Part shown: positions 1-6,926 of the stretch, piece after piece | How positions within the stretch are numbered: the stretch's first letter is position 1 | Layout of the letters: each line of letters starts with the position of its first letter | Assembly (NCBI GenBank): GCA_964390495.1 | Contig: CAYMIN010000004.1 | Location: forward strand, 115,992-179,991 | Direction of reading: 5' to 3' | Source of the DNA: UBA11051 sp964390495 | GTDB taxonomy: Bacteria > Armatimonadota > Zipacnadia > Zipacnadales > UBA11051 | DNA length: 64,000 nucleotides | Made by a program: the position numbers and the translations under genes | Notes under the pieces: generated by a model | Told to the model about the DNA's origin: nothing | Seen by the model: only the letters and a program-made list of their open reading frames with translations | The model's database searches: none

Positions 1-140
1 TCGGCCCCGCCCTCGACATATCCGAAGGCTGACAGCGAGCTATGCACCTGTACCAGGTCGCCTGGCTGCAGGCCGATCTGCTGCAGACCGGCCACGATGT
101 CGCCTTGGGTGACCACGGTCTTGCCCGTGGGATCGTACAT
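1..140 (-). CDS. AAC(3)-family N-acetyltransferase, N-terminal fragment
   Basis: Only the first 46 codons are in the window; the gene runs off the left edge. The translation starts MYDPTGKTVV and continues to VQVHSSLSAFGYVEGG. The 'GD-V-VHSSLSAFG-VEGGA' block is the N-terminal signature of the aminoglycoside 3-N-acetyltransferase (Antibiotic_NAT) family, which uses acetyl-CoA to acetylate amines. Many environmental members are not resistance genes, so the substrate is open. The ATG at 140-138 is supported by a GGGAGGTG ribosome site just upstream on the minus strand. It is divergent from the peptidase gene at 350, with about 200 bp between them. Confidence 0.7.
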   Translation of the reverse strand, partial: MYDPTGKTVVTQGDIVAGLQQIGLQPGDLVQVHSSLSAFGYVEGGA

Positions 141-349
141 GGAGCACCTCCCGGAGTTGCCGGTAGGGCGATATTCCGCAGTGGTGGCGCTTTGACCTGC
201 CGGGAGGTTTTGGGAAGGAGGCCCTTATTCTCTGGGGCGCCGTCACGGTGTTGGGAGGACATTTGACGCAGGTAGATTACGGGACGCAGAGAAGGGTACG
301 ACAGTAACTTGAAGGCAGGATGCCACGGTGCCTGGAGGTAGTGAAGGCT

Positions 350-1318
350 ATGAACAAATGGATTTCGCGTCCGGATGAAGTTGATGCGCTGGTTGAGCAA
401 TGGGCCGACGCCTTTCCGCAGTACCTGAGGGCCGAAGCCAAGACCCAATACAGCGGGCGACCGGTGTGGGCGCTGACGGTGACGGACCACGAACGAGATA
501 ACGATGACAAGCCCGCGGCGATGTTCTACAAGCCGCATGCCCATGAGCCGGCACCAATAGCCGCACAGATGAACGTCATCAGCCAGCTTCTCACCGGCCA
601 GGAGTTGGATGGTACGGCGACAGCTCTGCCGCGCGAGGAGATCCTCGCCAACACCGTGCTATGCTTCATGCCTGACGCCAATCCGGCCGGTACGGCGGCG
701 GCACCGGTGGAGGTCTGGGACGGCACTCAGTACACCAACGAGGAGTTCTGGGCCTGGATGCGCGGCATTGACCCTGAAACCGGCAAGATGTGGAAGCGCG
801 TGGACGTGTGGGATGACACCGTCGAGGACCCGCTGCCACTGCGCTACGGGATCGTCTATGAGCAGGTCTCCGAGCACGAGTACGTCGAGCCGAACCGCCA
901 TCGCCGCTCGACCCTGATGCAGTGGGTCTTCGAGCTGCGCACGCGCCGCCAGTGGCAGCGGATGCTGGCCTTGCATCAGACCGAGTTCCAGGGCCAGATG
1001 GACAATGCCATGGCCATCCTGCCGTGCCTGTACGATAAGCAGCCGGCGGAGCTGCAGGAGATCGAGGCGGCCTGGGCGCGGCGGATTGTGGAGGCCTGGG
1101 CTACGGTCCCCGGCGGCCGACCCAAGCAGGAAATCGCGCCGCTGGGCTACACCGGCCAGCAGCGGCAGTACTTCGTTGATCTCTGGGGGGATATGTACCA
1201 AGACAGCGCCATCCTCACCTCCGAGATCCGCAATAATTCGCTGCTCTGCCCGTTCCAGCTAGAGCAGGCGCTGAATGAGCAGGTGATCGAGGTAACCGTG
1301 GCGGAGCTGTTGGATTGA
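350..1318 (+). CDS. M14-like zinc carboxypeptidase family protein
   Basis: The 322-residue product looks like a cytoplasmic zinc carboxypeptidase-fold (M14) protein. An HAHE sequence at residues 63-66 fits the HxxE zinc motif. 'FMPDANPAG' (about 106-114) is a usual following strand. His209 in 'LALHQTEFQG' fits the third zinc ligand, and Glu292 in 'TSEIRNN' could be the general base. No signal peptide is seen. I chose ATG 350 because GGAGG lies 11 nt upstream at 334-338; the in-frame ATG at 320 has its purine run too close. It is followed 38 bp later by a dipeptidase-like gene on the same strand, which suggests linked peptide or amide turnover. Substrate unknown; an aspartoacylase/deacylase-type M14 relative is possible. 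Confidence 0.7.
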   Translation: MNKWISRPDEVDALVEQWADAFPQYLRAEAKTQYSGRPVWALTVTDHERDNDDKPAAMFYKPHAHEPAPIAAQMNVISQLLTGQELDGTATALPREEILANTVLCFMPDANPAGTAAAPVEVWDGTQYTNEEFWAWMRGIDPETGKMWKRVDVWDDTVEDPLPLRYGIVYEQVSEHEYVEPNRHRRSTLMQWVFELRTRRQWQRMLALHQTEFQGQMDNAMAILPCLYDKQPAELQEIEAAWARRIVEAWATVPGGRPKQEIAPLGYTGQQRQYFVDLWGDMYQDSAILTSEIRNNSLLCPFQLEQALNEQVIEVTVAELLD

Positions 1319-1356
1319 TTTTGCGGTTTGCTTCATCAAAAGCGAGATGATTCGGC

Positions 1357-2601
1357 ATGTACGAGGCAATTGAGCAGGCCAGAAGAGTTGCCCTGGATCT
1401 GTTGGACCCGACCCCGTCCGAGGTTGAGCATGGTATGGAGCTTCATGCCAATTCCCTGGTATTTGACTCCTACGGATTTGCACCACGTGCGGCCCCGGAT
1501 GGAGACGCAATACGAGCGGCGATTGAGGCGGGAGCCTCTGATTCGGAGCTACAGGATATGCAGGAAGATATGGGCATGACGCGCTATGTCACCGATCGTC
1601 CAGAGCGAGAGGAATTTGAGGCCGCGTGGTCAGCGGCCGGAGTGACCTGCATCTTCCAGAATGCCGGCGAGGAGGGCCAGTCTCTGAAGCGTATGATCAA
1701 GCGACTGGCGCGGTTCACCTACGCCACCGACATGATGCCGGAGTTCTGGTGCAAGGCCGCTCGGCCCGATGACATAGTCAACGCGAAGCAGGAGGGGACG
1801 CGGGCGTTGTACTTCAGCGCCAATGGTGTGCCCCTGGATGAGCAATGGATTTCGGTGGAAGAAGAGCTGCGCTATATTCAGATTATGTTCCAACTGGGGA
1901 CCCGGATGATGCACTTGACTTACAACCGGCGGAACATGATTGGGGATGGCTGCGCGGAGCCGGCCAATGCGGGTCTGAGTGACTTCGGCAGGTCAGTCAT
2001 AGCAGAGATGAACCGGGTGGGCGTTATCGTGGATTGTGCTCACTCCGGCTGGCAGACCAGTCTGGAGGCAGCGAGAGTTTCTGAGAAGCCCATGGTGGCA
2101 AGCCATTCGGTCTGTTGCGGGCTAAATGAACATATCAGGGGTAAGCCGGATAAGGTGATTGGGGCCATTTGCGACACCGGTGGGTACATAGGTATCTGTG
2201 CGATACCGGGGTTTCTGGGCGGCAGTGGCGATATCAATGCGGTCTTGGACCACATTGATTACGCGGCGAAGAAGTTCGGGGTTGAGCACGTGGCCATAGG
2301 CACCGATACGGCGCATCGCTCCTCGGCGTATGACCAGGAAGCAGAGAAAATACCCCGCCAGGGCGCCAAACGGACAGCGTGGCGCTATTTCTGGCCTGCT
2401 GATGACCCGATGTTTGACCCTAAGTGGAAAGAGGAAAGCAAGAAGCTGAGTCTGGCGTGGACGAACTGGCCGGCCTTTACAATCGGGTTGGTGCAGCGCG
2501 GCTATTGTGATGAAGACATCCAGAAGATCATAGGCGGCAATGTCATGCGGGTGGCAAGGGCGGCCCTGGCGGACACGGGCGACTGGAAGCCGGGGAGTTA
2601 A
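1357..2601 (+). CDS. M19 (membrane dipeptidase)-like protein with altered metal site
   Basis: The 414-residue protein matches the peptidase M19 (renal dipeptidase) family from about residue 140 on. 'VIVDCAHSG' (His229) and 'VASHSVC' (His250) correspond to the two conserved zinc histidines, and 'HVAIGTD' fits the later conserved Asp region. The N-terminal HxD pair expected in 'DgHxD' reads D37-S-Y-G-F instead. The bridging Glu expected in 'GvEGg' appears replaced by Asn in 'SANGVPLDE' (around 156). Up to three of five metal ligands may therefore be lost or moved. No signal peptide or lipobox is visible. The ATG at 1357 lacks a strong ribosome site. Family assignment is firm; dipeptidase activity is not. 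Confidence 0.8.
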   Translation: MYEAIEQARRVALDLLDPTPSEVEHGMELHANSLVFDSYGFAPRAAPDGDAIRAAIEAGASDSELQDMQEDMGMTRYVTDRPEREEFEAAWSAAGVTCIFQNAGEEGQSLKRMIKRLARFTYATDMMPEFWCKAARPDDIVNAKQEGTRALYFSANGVPLDEQWISVEEELRYIQIMFQLGTRMMHLTYNRRNMIGDGCAEPANAGLSDFGRSVIAEMNRVGVIVDCAHSGWQTSLEAARVSEKPMVASHSVCCGLNEHIRGKPDKVIGAICDTGGYIGICAIPGFLGGSGDINAVLDHIDYAAKKFGVEHVAIGTDTAHRSSAYDQEAEKIPRQGAKRTAWRYFWPADDPMFDPKWKEESKKLSLAWTNWPAFTIGLVQRGYCDEDIQKIIGGNVMRVARAALADTGDWKPGS

Positions 2602-2660
2602 GGCCGGACGGGTGCGCAATTGATTGATACGGCAAGTTTGATGTGCGGTTGGCCGAACAG

Positions 2661-3101
2661 CTACTGCTCGGCCTTGGCCTTGATGGCGGCGAGCATACTG
2701 TCGCAGTTCTGCTGCATCTTCTTTAGCAGCAGGCCCTTGATGAGGCTGCCAATCAGCGGGATGTCGTATTCGTAGCTGACTACCAGCATGACTTCAGTAC
2801 CGGCCTCCGCCTGGTTGAAGTCCCAGGTGCCGGAGTACTCGGAGAAGTCCCCCTCGGTTTGCTGGAAGCGGCAGGTGCGGTTTTCGTCGTCCCAGAAGTC
2901 CTCCTCGGTCCACTCGATAGTGCGCTTGAACTCCTTGACCACTCCGACCCAGCGGCTGATCTGGCGTTCAGGGGTCTGCTCCAGGATCTCCACCGCTTGC
3001 ACATCGGCCATGAACTCCGGGAAGCGCTCGATGTCACGAGCCAGGGCATATACTTGGTCGAGGGGAGCTGCGACCAGGACTTGGCTTTGTACTGTGGGCA
3101 T
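2661..3101 (-). CDS. SRPBCC/Coq10-type START-like protein
   Basis: A 146-residue protein of the SRPBCC (polyketide cyclase/Coq10) superfamily, a helix-grip fold that binds hydrophobic ligands. The N-terminal block 'VLVAAPLDQVYALARDIERFPEFM' (split here as AAPLDQVYALARD and IERFPEFM) is the typical first strand and helix. The C-terminal helix 'MLAAIKAKAEQ' closes the cup. It is the last gene of a minus-strand run (membrane protein, histidine kinase, DUF951 protein, this gene) and starts 13 bp after the DUF951 gene ends, so co-transcription is likely. Bacterial relatives include RatA-like proteins and lipid or quinone chaperones; no ligand can be named from sequence. Confidence 0.75.
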   Translation of the reverse strand: MPTVQSQVLVAAPLDQVYALARDIERFPEFMADVQAVEILEQTPERQISRWVGVVKEFKRTIEWTEEDFWDDENRTCRFQQTEGDFSEYSGTWDFNQAEAGTEVMLVVSYEYDIPLIGSLIKGLLLKKMQQNCDSMLAAIKAKAEQ

Positions 3102-3114
3102 TGCGGCGGTCCTT

Positions 3115-3330
3115 TCAAGATGAATCTGGTGTCGCGGGCAGCAGTTCTTTGATGCGGCGCTGGAACTGCTGCCTGGGTACGTTGACTATGCGGCCACAGG
3201 TGAGGCAGCGGGCCCTAATCTCAACGCCGCCGCGCAGTATCTCCCACTCATTGCCGCCGCAGGGGTGTGGCTTTTTGAGCCTGACGGTCATGCCGGGTTC
3301 AATCTTGAGTATCTTGGTCACGGGGGCCAT
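3115..3330 (-). CDS. DUF951 small zinc-finger-like protein
   Basis: This 71-residue protein carries 'VRLKKPHPCGGNEWEILR' followed by 'ARCLTCGR', the hallmark of the DUF951 family, small proteins of unknown role found next to varied housekeeping genes in many bacteria. The CxxC and the earlier HPCG cysteine suggest a metal site, which is inference. I start at ATG 3330-3328 because family members have about 15-20 residues before the VRLKKPHPCG block. This start overlaps the end of the upstream histidine kinase gene by 32 bp. An internal ATG at 3291 would avoid the overlap but leaves almost no N-terminus. The overlap suggests translational coupling to the kinase. Confidence 0.75.
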   Translation of the reverse strand: MAPVTKILKIEPGMTVRLKKPHPCGGNEWEILRGGVEIRARCLTCGRIVNVPRQQFQRRIKELLPATPDSS

Positions 3331-6190
3331 CCCGGTCCTGATCGGTATATAAGGGCAGAGTGAAATGGAAGGTGCTGCCTTCGCCCTCGATGCTTTCGAC
3401 GGAGATTTCGCCGCCGTGGGCCTCGATGAGATGCTTGCAGACAAACAGCCCCAGGCCGGTGCCGGGAATGCGCTTGACGCTACTGCCGACACGCTGGAAG
3501 CGCTGGAAGAGGTGCTGGCGGTCGTCCTCGGAGATGCCGACGCCGTCGTCGCTGACGGAGAAGCGCACCATGTCGCCCTGGACCTGACCGCTGACGGTTA
3601 CGCGGCCGCCGCTGGGCGAGAACTTGATGGCATTACCGATGAGATTGGCGAAGATCTCCTCAACCTTGGTGCGGTCGGCCCACAGCAGCGGCGTCGGGTC
3701 CGGCAGGTTTACCTCAAAGATGTGGTTGCTGCGGCCGTGGCCCTCAACAGCCACGATCTCGTCAACGAGCTTTTGGAGGTCGTCAAGCCGCTGCAGATTC
3801 ATCGGCAGGGCGCGGTCGGCCTCGATGCGGGAGACATTGAGGAAGTCCTCGACCATGTGCTGCATGCGAGTGGTCTGGCGGCCAACGACTTGCACCAGGT
3901 CTGCCACCCGCTGATCGTCGGCAGCAAACTGCTCCATCAGCAGTTCGGTGTAGAGGCCGATGTTGGTGAGGGGGGTCTTGAGCTCGTGAGAGATGAAGGC
4001 GATCAGGTCGGTCTTGAGCTGGTCAATCTGCTTGAACTCGGTGATATCGGTGAGGATCATGCACTTGCCGGCGATCTCGTCAGCGGTGCCGACGAGGGCG
4101 ACAGTGACCTGGAGGGTGGTAGGTCGTGGGCCGGGCATCTCGACTTCCTCGGTGTGGATACCGCCCTGGGGTGAGAGCGGCATCGCCCACAGCCGCACCA
4201 TATCGGGCTGGCGGATGGCAGCCAGGACCGGCTGGCCGATTACGGTCTTGGCCGACAAGCCCAGCATCCGCTCAGCCGCCTCGTTGATCAGCACGACGCG
4301 GTCGGCTTCATCGGTGGCGATGACCCCGTCAACCATCTCGTGGAGCATGGTGTCTAGTTTGGCCTTCTCCGAGGCGAGGCGCAGATTGGCCTCGCGCAAC
4401 TCGGCGTCGGCGTAATCAATGCGGTGCTGAAGGATGGAATAGAGGCGCGCGCTTTCGAGGAATAGAGCGGCCTGTTGCGCGATCACGGTCAACAGGGCGA
4501 TGTCGTATCCGGTGAAGGGCATGTTGTTGGCTTTGTTCATTGCCTCGATCACGCCGATGACCTCGCCGTGCAACTGCATCGGGACGCACAGGACGTTGTG
4601 GAGGGGATAGTCAATCGCCTTAGGGATGTCGGGATGGCGGCGCGGGTCCTCGGCGGCCTCGTTGACGACCATCGGCTCGCCGGTCTGGGCTACCGTGCCT
4701 GCGATGCCCTCACCCAGGGCCAGAGTGAAGTCCTTGACCGCATCCCCCTTTTCACCCAGGGCTACTACGAAGCTCAAGCGGTTGGTCTGCTCGTCCAGCA
4801 GCAAGAGCGAGGCCGCCTTCACTTCCAGTTCGGCCTCGACCCAGTGCATAATCTCGTTGAGCAGCTCGTCGCGCTCGAGGCTGGAATCGATCAAGCGACC
4901 GACACCGGTGATGGCCTGCAACCGGGATTGGAGGCGGATATTGGCTTCGGCACGCAGGCGGTCGGCGAGGGCCACTGACCTGGTGACCAGCGCCATACCG
5001 ATCAGCCCGATAGACAACAGCGGCCCACCCATGGGGATCCAGACATCATGCGTAAAACGCCAGAACATCAGCCAGAAGCAGGTGATGAAGACAAATACGG
5101 TAACGGATGTGCCTCGGAATAGGCCGCTGGCCCGCGGGACCGTCAGGCCCAGCAGCAGGGCGAGGGCCATCATCAGCACGATGACGGCCCATCTGGGCAC
5201 CCGCCTTATCACACGGCCCTGCAGGAGGCTGGCGATGGCGTTGGCGTTGATCTCCACCCCGGGCATCAGGGCATCAACCGGCGTGTAGAAAAGCTGGGCG
5301 ATGGCGCCGGTTACAGGTCCCACCAATACCAGCTTGCTGGCAACCAGTTCTTTGAGTTTGGCCGGCTCGGCCGCCAGGACTTCACGGTAAGGCACCGGCT
5401 CAAACTGCTCGTAGCCGCCGAAGAAGTTGATCAGGACCTCGCCTGAAGACAACGCCGGGAAGGTGCTGGTGCCGACGGTTATGATCTGAGGCCTGCGAAC
5501 CACTGAGTTGCGCGCGGCATGGCTGTACTGCCGGTAGCTTTCCAGGGATAAGGACGGGAACATCGTGCGCTGATACGATAGCAGCAGAGGCACCGAGCGC
5601 AAGACGCCGTCGCGGTCGAGATAGACGTTGAGGCCGCCGATTCCGTCGCAGTTATCGTGGAGGGCGCGAGGGGGCAGAGCCAGGCGGCCGGGTATCAGGC
5701 CGATGGGACGCGGGACTTGACCGGCGCCTAGAGCATGTTTCTGCAATCGCCGGGCCTTGGCCGCCGCCTGGGCATCGGTGCCGCGGCCGATAACCGCCGG
5801 CAGCACGGTCGTGCAGCGGGCCTGCGCCAGAGCGGTGGCGAACTCCTCAGCGCCCGCCGTTGGGGTCTGCGCTTCCGAGAACTGGGCCAGGTCGCTGATG
5901 TCGAAGACGACAACATCCGCCTCCGCCGCATCCAGTTTTGTCAGCAGCCGCGCGTACACCTCCAGCGGCCACGGCCATGGGCCCAGCTCGTCAACGCTGT
6001 CGTTGTCAATGCCGATGACGACTATCTGGTCGGGGACAGGGCGCTGGCCACGCATCCTGAAGCAGAGGCTGTAGAACCAGTTGTCAATGCCCTGTAGCAG
6101 CCCCAGTGACAACATGACCAACAGGGCCAGGAGCAGTACCAGGGCAATTACAGCGCCCCCGCGCAGCTCTCTCGGAATGTGCAGTCTCAA
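3299..6190 (-). CDS. CHASE2-GAF-PAS sensor histidine kinase
   Basis: A 963-residue membrane sensor kinase. Order: transmembrane helix at about 12-33; CHASE2 extracytoplasmic sensor (about 35-325, with the family-like 'VVIGIDNDSVDELGPWPW'); three membrane helices at about 333-408; GAF domain (about 430-585); PAS domain (about 610-710); HisKA with phospho-acceptor His735 in 'FISHELKTPLTN'; HATPase_c with N box Asn853, G1 'DDGVGIS' near 882 and G2 'GTGLGLFVCK' near 911. No receiver domain and no adjacent response regulator are present, so its partner is elsewhere. It has its own predicted promoter within the 3' end of the upstream gene. The signal sensed by CHASE2 and GAF is unknown. Confidence 0.93.
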   Translation of the reverse strand: MRLHIPRELRGGAVIALVLLLALLVMLSLGLLQGIDNWFYSLCFRMRGQRPVPDQIVVIGIDNDSVDELGPWPWPLEVYARLLTKLDAAEADVVVFDISDLAQFSEAQTPTAGAEEFATALAQARCTTVLPAVIGRGTDAQAAAKARRLQKHALGAGQVPRPIGLIPGRLALPPRALHDNCDGIGGLNVYLDRDGVLRSVPLLLSYQRTMFPSLSLESYRQYSHAARNSVVRRPQIITVGTSTFPALSSGEVLINFFGGYEQFEPVPYREVLAAEPAKLKELVASKLVLVGPVTGAIAQLFYTPVDALMPGVEINANAIASLLQGRVIRRVPRWAVIVLMMALALLLGLTVPRASGLFRGTSVTVFVFITCFWLMFWRFTHDVWIPMGGPLLSIGLIGMALVTRSVALADRLRAEANIRLQSRLQAITGVGRLIDSSLERDELLNEIMHWVEAELEVKAASLLLLDEQTNRLSFVVALGEKGDAVKDFTLALGEGIAGTVAQTGEPMVVNEAAEDPRRHPDIPKAIDYPLHNVLCVPMQLHGEVIGVIEAMNKANNMPFTGYDIALLTVIAQQAALFLESARLYSILQHRIDYADAELREANLRLASEKAKLDTMLHEMVDGVIATDEADRVVLINEAAERMLGLSAKTVIGQPVLAAIRQPDMVRLWAMPLSPQGGIHTEEVEMPGPRPTTLQVTVALVGTADEIAGKCMILTDITEFKQIDQLKTDLIAFISHELKTPLTNIGLYTELLMEQFAADDQRVADLVQVVGRQTTRMQHMVEDFLNVSRIEADRALPMNLQRLDDLQKLVDEIVAVEGHGRSNHIFEVNLPDPTPLLWADRTKVEEIFANLIGNAIKFSPSGGRVTVSGQVQGDMVRFSVSDDGVGISEDDRQHLFQRFQRVGSSVKRIPGTGLGLFVCKHLIEAHGGEISVESIEGEGSTFHFTLPLYTDQDRDGPRDQDTQD

Positions 6191-6247
6191 TGACTTCTCC
6201 CAAGACTAATGCGCCAGCTCTAGCGGTAAACCGGGGTACTGTTGAGC

Positions 6248-6276
6248 ATTATAGTGGAAGCCGGGGGGATTATCAA
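6248..6276 (-). promoter_or_regulatory. Sigma70-like promoter for the histidine kinase gene
   Basis: On the minus strand TTGATA (6276-6271) is followed by a 17-nt spacer and TATAAT (6253-6248). Five of six bases match at -35 and all six at -10. The start point would be near 6241, giving a leader of about 50 nt before the kinase ATG at 6190. The -35 overlaps the last codons of the upstream membrane-protein gene. Confidence 0.7.
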
Positions 6277-6761
6277 TACGGGGTGCCCGGGCCGATGCCG
6301 TCGGCTTCGTCATCGGGGTAGTCGTGCCAGCCCGAGGAGCTTACCACCCGCCAGGTCCTGCCCTCACGACGCCAGATCAGCGTCAATTCATAGTCCAGTT
6401 GATGGGCGGCGCTGGCCTCTTCCCATATTCCGACCTCCAGGGCCACCTCTGCGGTGTCCTCCCGCACGGCAATGGACTTGAGCTCGGTGCTGAGTTGCCA
6501 CTGCCGGCCGCGCAAGGCGTGCACCGCCAACCGCGACAAATCGCGCCGGTTGTTGCCCGCCATGTCGAGGTAATCGTTGGAGACTACCTCCATCACACCG
6601 GCGACACTGCCCAGCTCCGCCGCTTCCTCGGCCCGCACAATCGCCATAGTGATCTGCTGCTGCGGCGACAGCGGAGCCCGGAAGAAGTAGAGCTTCACGA
6701 TAACAGCAATCACCGCCAGTAGCACTAGCAGTGCGAGTATCTTGACAATTCGAGAGGCCAT
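6273..6761 (-). CDS. Single-pass membrane protein with NTF2-like domain
   Basis: A 162-residue protein with an N-terminal membrane anchor (about residues 6-27, 'ILALLVLLAVIAVIVKLYFF') and a soluble domain. The domain resembles a small NTF2/SnoaL-like cone: a helical segment ('QQQITMAIVRAEEAAELG'), then strands ending in 'LTLIWRREGRTWRVVSSSGW', a common closing pattern of that fold. No catalytic motif is recognised. It lies upstream of the histidine kinase on the same strand (82 bp) and may be co-transcribed with it, although the kinase has its own promoter. It could be an accessory for sensing or a cell-envelope protein; the function is unknown. Confidence 0.65.
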   Translation of the reverse strand: MASRIVKILALLVLLAVIAVIVKLYFFRAPLSPQQQITMAIVRAEEAAELGSVAGVMEVVSNDYLDMAGNNRRDLSRLAVHALRGRQWQLSTELKSIAVREDTAEVALEVGIWEEASAAHQLDYELTLIWRREGRTWRVVSSSGWHDYPDDEADGIGPGTPY

Positions 6762-6803
6762 CTTTGAGCACCTGTCCTAATCCCGCGTGACGAGCAATAG
6801 CGA

Positions 6804-6809
6804 ATTATA
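6804..6809 (-). promoter_or_regulatory. Candidate -10 element for the membrane-protein gene
   Basis: The minus strand reads TATAAT at 6809-6804, about 43 bp upstream of the ATG at 6761. The -35 candidates 17-18 nt further up (such as TGGAAT) match poorly, so only the -10 is convincing. Confidence 0.35.
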
Positions 6810-6860
6810 GCCCATCGGCCCACCGCTATTCCACCCCGGCAGGTTATTGGGTGCGGTAGG

Positions 6861-6890
6861 GTGAAACATTAAGTTGAGCGATGTCATAAT
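6861..6890 (+). promoter_or_regulatory. Weak promoter candidate for the CBM9/TIM-barrel gene
   Basis: GTGAAA (6861-6866), an 18-nt spacer and CATAAT (6885-6890) lie about 37 bp before the ATG at 6927. Four and five of six bases match consensus. The gene itself has a good ribosome site, AAAGGAG, about 8 nt before its ATG. Confidence 0.4.
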
Positions 6891-6926
6891 ATGCGATGGA
6901 TCATCAACCGCAAAGGAGCCCTCTAG

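Noticed and set aside
1..140. Antibiotic-resistance gene
   Set aside because: The AAC(3)-like fragment is too short and the family is common in environmental bacteria without resistance, so resistance is not claimed.
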